Assembly (NCBI GenBank): GCA_002104985.1
Contig: MCGO01000041.1
Span: 310,001-374,000 of the forward strand
Reading direction: 5' to 3'
Length of the DNA: 64,000 bases
Source: Rhizoclosmatium globosum
Lineage: Eukaryota; Chytridiomycota; Chytridiomycetes; Chytridiales; Chytriomycetaceae
The translations under genes and the position numbers were made by a program. This document shows positions 56,270-64,000 of this stretch, one piece after another (positions within the stretch are counted from its first letter, which is position 1; each line of letters begins with the position of its first letter). Below the pieces are notes generated by a model, which worked only from the letters and a program-made list of their open reading frames with translations, was not told the DNA's origin and made no database searches.

Positions 56270-58035
56270 CTAGTTCAAAATAACGGCTCCGGCACTCTCA
56301 GATCCCAAAGCACCTCCTCTAATCCCATTTCCACTTCTTGTAGCATGAACAGCTTCAATACGCTCAGCGACAACTCCTCCCTCTTCTTCCAAAGTTGCGA
56401 AACGACGCCCAGCAACTATGTCCTTGACCCATCCAAAGTAGGACTGCCCTGGCTTGTCGACACCGTTGAGAGCGCGTCTTCGACCAATGAGGTAGATGCC
56501 GAGGGCAATTAGGGCAAGTCCCGCGACGATTCCACCGACAATTCCGCCAATCAAGGTTGCGGCGATTGTGGTACCAGAGGGGGATTGGTATCCTGGTGCT
56601 CCTGGAAGTGGAGTAGTGCCTTTTTCAAAGATAGATTAGGGAGGACAGAAACGAAGGAATATGCAAGGTATGTACCAGTTGGGTCAAAGAAACGGCCGAT
56701 AGCGGGCTTGAATGGAGTTGCAGTACAGAATGCACCGTTATTGTATGGGAGGGAGAACGTGGCTGGACAGGTTGTGGCAACAGTTTTGTATCCGGCAGAG
56801 TTGGCCAAGTTGCGACCCCATGTTGTTTCGAAGGTGTTGGAGAAGGAAGATTGAGAGAGGAGGCCCATGATGTCGGCGAGTAGAGTTTCTGGTTGGGAAG
56901 GAGCAGAGTTTTCGTAGTCATCATAGCCATTTGAGGTTGAGAGACGGTCGAAGCGGAAAATGAAGGAGTTGAAGCCGTTCAAGAAGTAGTATCTAAAATT
57001 GATCATATTTAGAAGACTAGAGGATACAGAATTCGCGTAGTGTGCAATAAACTTTTGAAGAATTCCGCAAGCATTCCGTTATCAAAGTCAACCAAACTCC
57101 TTACTTCGCTCTTGAGCATTCAACCACATAATCTTCGCTCGCTTAATCGTCATTTTAAATTTGGATCGTAGGACATACCCAGACTCCACAGTCTTAAGAC
57201 CGTAAATCTTTGACCAGAGGGCTAAATCGTAAGACTTGGTTCCTTCATCTGTGACATCAACAACAAAGTCGGCGGTATGAGCAAGATTTTGGAATGAGGC
57301 CAAATCATTTGCAACGAGAGGCACAGCGCCAGCATCAGCAAGAATTGATTTCCAGTAAGTGGCAAGAGCTGAGTTGGGGTTGATAACTGAGTTTGAGGAG
57401 AGATCCACGGCAGAAATAACCGCGACTGGTTGGGCTCCAGCGACGCCCGCTTTGCTGGAGACATAAGCTGCAGCTTTTTGCTTCAGACAAGAGTATGTGT
57501 CAACTGTCTTTGCGAGAGAGGCTTGACCTTGACCAGTAAAACCAAAAAAGGCATCAAAAAACACGATCCATTCTGCTTGAGCAAGTGGACTCTGTTCAGT
57601 TTGAATCGCAGTTTGGACATCAATTGCGCCATTTCCAGACCCGAACGTGACAGTGGAAGAACCGGATGCGGGTTTTGACTGAGAGCACGGTGTTGTGGCA
57701 AAGGAAGGGCCGATGGCAGTGATCGCACTTTCCTTGTTGAGTCTCTGAATGAATCCAGTGACGGCCTGTTGCTGCACACCGACACTCGCAACTGGAACAC
57801 TGATCGCACCGGAAACCGATCCACTTGGATTGTTGCACGCCGAGAGAGTGATGGTCTGGCTGCCAACCTTCAATGTCAACGTGTAGTCGGTCGAGCCTGT
57901 CACGGCAAAGTTCTGGGCGTACTTGATCGAAGGAACTGAGGCAAATGGCGCGCTTGAAAGGGGACAGCCCGAAGACTGCGCATTAGTCCCAACTTGGACA
58001 AGGGAAAGTGCTGCCAATGACAGGAGAAGGTGCAT
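56270..58035 (-). CDS. Secreted, single-TM protein with a periplasmic-binding-protein-like ectodomain (tentative)
   Basis: ATG 58035 begins a signal peptide (MHLLLSLAALSLVQVGTNAQ). The ectodomain of about 400 residues has a pattern like metal/siderophore/B12 substrate-binding proteins: VPVASVGVQQQAVTGFIQRL early, AEWIVFFDAFFGF with DTYSCLKQKAAAYV in the middle, and ADFVVDVTDEG late. It continues in exon 2 (56992 to about 56681; YYFLNGFNSFIFRFDRLS) and exon 3. Exon 3 adds a TM helix (IGGIVGGIVAGLALIALGIY) and a cytosolic tail of about 75 residues. At the exon 1-2 junction (57105/56992) the phases as I read them differ by one base. The fold assignment is tentative; a wall or nutrient-receptor role would be inference. 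Confidence 0.55.
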
Positions 58036-58250
58036 ATTTGGAAGCAGTTTTTGGGGATTCGGCTCGGGTGAGATTCAACAGTTGTCACAAAAAAGAAGAA
58101 TGAAAATGAGGCACGATCCCCACCTTTTAAAAATAGATAATCATGAGAGAAAAGATAGGATGAATACCAGGAACAGGAAGGAGAATGTTTTATATAAAGA
58201 AGAATGATAGTTGGAAAATATACAAGACAATGCTATAAAGCAGAAATCAA

Positions 58251-58736
58251 TCAACGGCCAGCACTAGATTCAATGACAAGTGCAGGAGATTGCCTAAGCT
58301 CAGCTCTCATTTCTGCAAAGACTGCGTCTTGCCTCCTCTTCATTTCGTTTGGCTCCACCCTACTTTTCACAACAGCCAATATCTCCAACATACGCAGTTC
58401 TCGCACCGACGGTACATCCTTTGTCTGATGGCGGACTTTCTGTACATAACGACGCGTGTGTGACAGAGGATGTTGCGTTTGCTGCGACACCTGAGTAGCA
58501 AGCCGTTGATTTGTCCTTTGAGCGACCCCGTTTCGCGAGCTTCGTTCCTCCATATGAAGCATCTGTTGTTTCCAAGTAGGTCTAGCGCCGATTTCGCGGG
58601 CTGTCGCTTTCACAGACTCTTTGAAGCGGTTGTATACTTCTTTCAAGTCAGCAAAGTCACGTCGTCCGGAATACTCTTCAAATAGCTCCAAAGACTCGAC
58701 AAGGTACTGCTCAACTTCGCGAATTGAGGATGTCAT
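58251..58736 (-). CDS. Small-family protein, divergent type A
   Basis: A protein of 161 residues from ATG 58736 (MTSSIREVEQYLVESLELFE); the upstream in-frame extension is not family-like. The N-terminal box is EQYLVESLELFE. The FK module is weak (LKEVYNRFKESVKATAREIG, without ARR). The hairpin is clear: VRELRMLEILAVVKSRVEPN, then DAVFAEMRAELRQ, with the usual His replaced. It links type A and type C, whose hairpins also end MRxEL. Function unknown. Confidence 0.5.
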   Translation of the reverse strand: MTSSIREVEQYLVESLELFEEYSGRRDFADLKEVYNRFKESVKATAREIGARPTWKQQMLHMEERSSRNGVAQRTNQRLATQVSQQTQHPLSHTRRYVQKVRHQTKDVPSVRELRMLEILAVVKSRVEPNEMKRRQDAVFAEMRAELRQSPALVIESSAGR

Positions 58737-59857
58737 TGTTTCTTGCTGCTTTGGCTGAGCACAGAATTGTAATTGCCAACAAGAGAATAGGGTTTCTATC
58801 CTTCTCCCGCATTCATCCATATGCGTAATGCTTATGCAAGCATCACAAAGAAAAGAACTGGTCGATGAAGAGACATCAAAGATGTAATGAGATCGAGATC
58901 TGAATCGATACTTCATCTACAGCCAAGCATTGATGAGGGTTTTTTGGTCAATTCACAACACCAGACACAGACTCGATTTTGGGAGGAATTCCGTCGTTGC
59001 TGCGACCAAGAGACAGACAATATGATATATATTATAGAGGCAGTTGACATCTTGGATGTCGGAGGGCTAGGTCTGATGAACTGAATGAAAGGGAATAGCC
59101 AACGTTTAAAAAGTGAAGACTGCTTGAATACCAGCCAGTTTTGCTGTCGACGTATGGTCATAGCTTCTACCCTTTTGAGCAAGGCGGTAGATAATGTTGG
59201 TTGGCGGTGATGGAAAGGTGAATCATTTTGGTCTGTTGGAAATCCTGTGTTGCATTTCGGAAAGAGTTTTGGGAGAGAGGAATTGGAAAATACCGAAAAA
59301 AGGTGATTCATGCTTGGTCACAAACGTTGCTTTTCTGGATTAAGTCTTGATGGACGATAGTGTTTGATATTTTGAATCAAACGTGTGAGGGTAAGGGAAC
59401 CCATTAATTGCTGCTGCAATATTAAGTTAAGTTTTACAATTTGATAATAGCGCATAATGAAATGACGAAAAATCAAAGCCTTGAGCAATTAATGCTGTAT
59501 TTGCAGCTCAAAAACCCCGTCAATTGTCCTGCTAGTACACAAAAAGAAACGAACTATCGGTACATTAGGACTAATGGTATAATCAAAAAGATGCTGATTA
59601 TTGATGAGGGTTTGTCCGTATTTTGAACTCTCTGGAGATTTGGAGATCCGCCAGTGAGGTCTCGATCGCAAATCAACACCAATCCCCGCCATCCTCCGAC
59701 GGTCTCTGCCAAGTCCCTTGTGGGTCAGTTCATTCTCCTCTAATACTATTCAAAACTCCGTCAATTCGTTATTATCTCAGCCCCCAGGATCGGATGTTCC
59801 CAGCTTACGTTAACCTCCACCAAACCCTCAAACCGCTCAAAAAAAAAAAAACAACAA
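58737..59857. other. Intergenic stretch of about 1.1 kb, no gene seen
   Basis: A minus-strand open frame at 58913-59311 has no family features and odd composition. I see no RNA gene or repeat. Confidence 0.45.
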
Positions 59858-60246
59858 ATGACGAAATCCAGCACGTCCAGCCAGACATCCAATCCACCGG
59901 TCCCCACTTCCGCCACAATCCCACATATCTCTCAAGTCTTCCACAGGCGTGGACAAGATGGATCTTCCGTATTCACACTTCCTCCACCAACACCTGTATC
60001 AGTGTCTAATGTCCACAAACTCCTCCGGCAACCCCATTCCACCCCGCAACAACAAATTCGCAATTCACACCGGCAGTGAAACTGCCACCTCCTGCAACAG
60101 ATGACGAAATCAAGGACCGCGAGCTGTGGGAACTCGAACTCATTATGGTCGCCAGGCACGAGCAAAACAAGGCGCTGTATGCTGCTGCTCATAAGGAAGC
60201 GATGGACAAGTGGCGACAAGACGGAGCTAATTGGAAACGCCTTTGA
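59858..60246 (+). CDS. Small-family protein, type B (one frame break)
   Basis: ATG 59858 opens a Ser/Thr/Pro-rich N-terminus (MTKSSTSSQTSNPPVPTSAT). Near 60050 the frame shifts by one, after which LPPPATDDEIKDRELWELEL, then VARHEQNKALYAAA and HKEAMDKWRQD give the type B hairpin with the same length from LEL to HxxxM as the 14.0 kb gene. The stop is at 60246. The break has the sign of one lost base, like those in the adjoining panB and PPR-like genes. Function unknown. Confidence 0.5.
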
Positions 60247-61030
60247 CAAATGCGGGATCTGATTGTATCTGTGTTTTCGCGGTGGGCTTGGATTAGTAAA
60301 CCCGGTAGAGCTCTATTTGTTTTTGTTTTATCCTCTGTACTCTCCCCTGTATCGTTATACCTATAATAAAGATAGTTTGATGTTGTATGTGTATTTTGAT
60401 GGCCTTGCGTGCCGGCATTGTGGTCATCTCCCTTACGTCATTTTGTTTCCTTACGTTGCAACCAAGTCGTGAGTCAGAAAGTTTGCCAATTGGGCTTCAT
60501 CGAATTAATCATCAAGAGAAAGTGACATTGTCAACAAAGTGAAGTTGGTGAGATGTGCACGTGTTTGGCATTCATATCGTGATTTAACAACTGCCTTTTA
60601 TTGCACATCTCAAGGCACGATTGAACTACATAATTGTATCAGCCGCATATTTGCGATATTTTACAATGTTGTGCGTCCATAGAACATGTTTCAATATCTG
60701 TTTCGCCCTTCGCGTCCAACATCAACTCACTATCATACATTAACTGCCTAGATATAGAATATACATCAAGTGAGTTGGGTAAAGTAAGAGAGGCACTGGT
60801 TTTCAACTGCGATTGACGCGAAGTTTGAAAATGAGCATAATCATTCGTGGCTGACAAATATTAACGCGTCGGAATGTGTCGGATCATTTGTTTTTTGTTT
60901 TTTCCGAGGTGGTGTGTGCCACGACAACACCAATCATTTCTTTTGAGTTGGGATCAGACCATAAAATCCAGTTCTGTGATATCGAACCATTTCTTGTTAC
61001 TCTGAAACGATTGTGCCTTGATTCTTTACA
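60247..61030. other. Intergenic stretch, no gene supported
   Basis: Short open frames (60263-60472, 60634-60816, 60876-61070) show no family features. The region contains the 3' end of the type B gene and the promoter of panB. Confidence 0.45.
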
Positions 61031-62164
61031 ATGTTTGCACCGCGATTTGCTGTTGCCTCTCAGAGGCTGATCCCACGAGTATCGACTGGTGTCAGTTTCC
61101 GTTTTTACAGTTCCCTCCACCTGCACCAACTGGTAAGACTTCTATTTGAAAAGGAAACTTCGATGGACTTGAGCTGATATGTATGAACAAAATGTAGTGT
61201 CCTCCACAGTGACAACAAGAGTCGAAAGAAAGTGACGATACCCACGCTAAAGAAACTCCATGCCTCCAACACACCCATCACAGTCATGACTGCACACGAT
61301 TACCCGTCCGGAGTGTTTTGCGAAAAGGCGAAATGGATATGGTTCTGGTTGGAGACAGTCTTGCGATGGTTGCACTTGGATACGACAGTACCACGAAAAT
61401 CACGATGGACGAAATGTTGCATCATTGCAGGCTGTTGCGCGTGGAAGTAAAACCCGTTCTTGGTGGGAGATATGCCGTTTGGGTCGTATGAAAAGAGTGC
61501 GGAATGGGCGATTGAGAATTGTGTTAGGATGGTGAGAGAGGGTGGGTGGAGGCTGTTAAGATTGAAGGAGGTGTTGAGATGGCGGAGACTGTGGCTAAAG
61601 TTGTGAGGGTTGGGATTCCGGTGTTGGGGCATGTTGGGTTGACGCCACAGAGGGCGACGAGTCTTGGGTGAGTTTTCTTTTATTTGGGCTGGCGGGTTAT
61701 TAATGATTGAATAGAGGGTTTAAGGCTCAGGGGACTAGCTTGACAAAGCGAAGGATTTGTTGGCGGACGCGCTTGCATTACAGAAGGCTGGGTGTTTTGC
61801 GATGGTGTTGGAGAGTGTACCGAATCCAGTCGCGCAGTTTATTACAGAGCAGTTGAATATTCCGACGATTGGAATTGGTGCTGGCCACATTGCAGTGGAC
61901 AGTGTTGGTTCAAATGGATATGATTGGAATCTATGACAAGTTCACACCAAAGTAAGTCGTTTTATTTAATTGATCAAGTATTGATCTGAATTCGACAGGT
62001 TCTGTAAGCTGTATGAACGCCTTGACCATTAATTGTCAATGCAATCAAGACGTATGGAGGGAAGTGCGGGCACGGACATTCCCAGATATTAGGCACACTG
62101 TTACAATATGGAGAAGGGAGAAGAGGAGAAGTTTTTGAAATGGGCGAAGGAGTATTCTGCTTGA
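61031..62164 (+). CDS. ECM31: 3-methyl-2-oxobutanoate hydroxymethyltransferase (ketopantoate synthesis, PanB/Ecm31), many frame breaks
   Basis: The enzyme makes ketopantoate from 2-oxoisovalerate and methylene-tetrahydrofolate, the first step of pantothenate and CoA synthesis. ATG 61031 begins a typical mitochondrial presequence ([20 protein letters not shown]). After an intron (GTAAGA donor near 61132) comes [20 protein letters not shown] with AHDYPSG. Later landmarks are [76 protein letters not shown] and [13 protein letters not shown]. The C-terminal [14 protein letters not shown] ends at 62164. At least eight one-base losses (about 61329, 61430, 61455, 61530, 61751, 61882, 61902, 62062) must be bridged. 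Because the residues themselves are conserved, I think the gene is real and the text is missing bases, but a pseudogene cannot be excluded. Confidence 0.8.
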
Positions 62165-62308
62165 TGTTAATCGATGAGTAAGAAAGAAAAAGAAAGAACT
62201 TGTTGTTGAATGCTGCCTGGACTCCCTCCCCTTCACGGATACCACAATCACTCTATCGCGGCCACGACCGAATACCCATCTTGTTTAGTCAGCGTCCGAG
62301 TCTAGTCG

Positions 62309-63809
62309 ATGTCGGTGGATTGGAACAAGCAGCGAGCCCAGTGGACCCACCACCTCCTCACAGCCGTGCTTCCACGAGCCACGCCATCAAAGCCGCCCGT
62401 CCAATCAATCCGCTCTCTTAAAGAGCACCCGGATAAACACATTCGGTTTCTCCGGCCATCCTCGTTTCTCGCGCACTGTTTCGGCTCTTCATCAAGCGAC
62501 TCTTCGCCAAACAACAACGACACCAACGACAACGACACGTGGCCCGTCCGAGTTCTGCCTGAATTCTGTGTGAAGGAACACTGGCGCCTCGTCCGAGTTC
62601 TTTGTTCGTTTGCGCTGAAGAAGGACCAGCGAAAGAAGGCGATTCGGTGTATCGAAGTCGGTGTCAGAAAGATGCCGCTTTCGAACGAGGAAATGGCAAA
62701 GGTTCTTGTTCCCTTTTTGGCCGATGCTGTCGAAGAAGTGTCTGTGTTTGAGGACTTGTTGAAGACGGCAAAGAAGGCTCTCAACTTGGATCAACCTCAG
62801 TTTCATGACTATGGCTGGATTCATTCTATCGAGCAGTTAGACCTAAGGCTCGTATACTCTTCTATACTGCTAAAGTATCTGCTGGAGCATGGTCATGTTG
62901 TTCAGGCACTGGATCACTTTCGCAAATGTATGGATGCCACAGATCCATCTCAGCTACGCAGCAAAGATGTACGCACCCTCTATGGAACGGTTATTTATGG
63001 ACTCTGTAAACGGAACCTGACTACAGAGGCTGTCGCTCTCTTACACCAAGGGATAATGCATGAAACTATGCACTACACTCCTCATATTTCAAACGTGACG
63101 CCCATCCTGGAAGGCATGGCACGGAAACAACAGCCTTCGAAAATATTTGATACCCTGGAGTACCTGTTGATCCACCGCCCGGTTCTTTTTGGATAGGAAG
63201 GCGTGTCAGATTGCTTATTGGGCGTGCCTGCGGAGTGTTGGTTTTTATGATTCGCGGAAAAGAGTACACTACGAAAAAGATGTGGTTTGGAAAAGGTGGA
63301 TTCTGCAGTGTCTCTATTTCTTCATGGGTTGGAAAGGTTGTCTCGTTCGCGCCACATGCAAGAGATATGCCTGCCAATGATTCACTTGTCTCACTCGATC
63401 TTGAACCAAGGCCGATATTTATGCTCTTGCTTACAATGCTATGCTCGTGCAACATGTGAAACAAGGCTCTTTGGTGTATACAGAGACAATACTGCGAAAA
63501 GCGTTGGATCGAGGCGTGTTTTTAAGTGACGATGTTCTTGAAGGTGTACGGGACCTTTATCCACGGAATAGTGCCATGCGGGATGCTGTCGAGGATGAGA
63601 TTCGGAGGGTACGGAAAAGGATGCTTGCATTAGGCACTGCTTCTAAACAACGAGATGCTGTCCATCCACCTTCAACCAATATGATGGATGATTGGTTTGG
63701 ATTGGATGAAGCGATCGAAGGGCTGGATGAATCAGCTGGGGAGTCCATGAGAACACTTTTGAGGGATGGGGAGATGTCATTGCATGATGGTGTGGGGAAA
63801 GTTTCATGA
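62309..63809 (+). CDS. Helical-repeat (PPR-like) protein, frame breaks in the middle
   Basis: The first 295 codons from ATG 62309 (MSVDWNKQRAQWTHHLLTAV) are alpha-helical, with repeat-like segments such as VQALDHFRKCMDATD, VRTLYGTVIYGLCKRNLTTE and AVALLHQGIM; the last two look like a PPR helix pair. After a break in a T run near 63189 the reading continues as DRKACQIAYWACLRSVGFYD. It then needs further shifts between 63270 and 63430, and ends in a clean frame YALAYNAMLVQHVKQGSLVY ... LRKALDRGVFLSDDVLEG to the stop at 63809. PPR proteins usually act on organellar RNA; mitochondrial location here is inference, as no clear presequence is seen. It starts 145 bp after panB in the same direction. 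Confidence 0.55.
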
Positions 63810-64000
63810 GTAATAAAATAGAGTTATTTACTGAGATCTGATGGATGCGATCAAAGAGAATGGTAGGGCAAGGAATTAAGCTGAGAGTGACGACCCATAA
63901 GTGATACGTTGAGTTGCTGACAAACTACTTCTCGATTACAGCATACACAATGATACATCGAATTTACTTGAAATAAACGCACATGGGACGATCCGATATT

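Noticed and set aside
58913..59311. Minus-strand frame of 132 codons
   Set aside because: Composition and lack of any motif look like chance; no similar frame exists near other family members.
61300..61632. Minus-strand frame of 110 codons opposite panB
   Set aside because: The plus strand carries conserved ketopantoate hydroxymethyltransferase sequence across several frames; the minus frame is open only by chance.

Overview
This window looks like a piece of a chytrid fungus genome, probably from the Chytridiales; that placement is inference. It has fungal zinc-cluster (Zn2Cys6) regulators with the fungus-specific regulatory domain and a WSC-like cell-surface protein. It also has genes typical of flagellated, early-diverging fungi: a class C GPCR with a ligand-binding ectodomain, cAMP-receptor-like GPCRs, a katanin p60 and a PDE9-like gene. 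Introns are short (mostly 50-120 nt) with GTRAGT-like donors. Intergenic gaps are small, and two tRNA genes are present.

Layout. 0-11 kb: a class C (GABA-B-like) receptor, three related seven-TM receptors (one intact, two broken by frameshifts), and a Golgi CASP-family golgin. 8-18 kb: an inositol polyphosphate kinase, a membrane protein, and many short low-complexity proteins. 19-24.6 kb: a tandem triplication of a two-gene unit. 24.7-32.4 kb: a C2H2 zinc-finger factor, a multi-TM protein, another small-family member, a paralogue of the 16 kb membrane protein, and a probable nuclear protein. 32.6-39.1 kb: four zinc-cluster regulator copies in tandem, alternately decayed and intact. 39.2-42.1 kb: a tropomodulin-like protein with internal repeats and a C-terminal membrane anchor. 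43-50 kb: four members of a third small-protein type, a truncated PDE9-like gene, katanin p60, tRNA-Asn and tRNA-Cys. 50.5-58 kb: membrane and secreted proteins, including four copies of a six-cysteine domain, a SEL1-repeat protein and a binding-protein-like surface protein. 58-64 kb: two more small-family members, mitochondrial ketopantoate hydroxymethyltransferase and a helical-repeat (PPR-like) protein.

The most novel feature is a dispersed superfamily of short proteins, 18 loci in 64 kb. Fifteen loci share a C-terminal helical hairpin (pattern E-[LI]-x2-LE-x2-A ... H-x3-M-x-E-x-R-x2-L). Three architectures occur: type A carries an upstream FK-x-SL ... ARR module, type B has a low-complexity N-terminus, and type C has a C-terminal C-[RQ]-x-YI tail. 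Two short type A loci and one relic show only the FK-ARR module. I recognise none of them as a named family.

A second theme is reading-frame damage. Conserved genes at 4.5-11.9 kb and 61-63.8 kb (CASP, panB, two GPCRs, the PPR-like gene) have repeated one-base frame breaks, mostly deletions, with the protein otherwise conserved. This pattern fits uncorrected consensus errors better than decay. By contrast, the relics at 32.6, 35.6 and 24.4 kb look like real pseudogenes. Exon joins are my reading of splice signals and conserved frames; where I could not fix a junction I say so.
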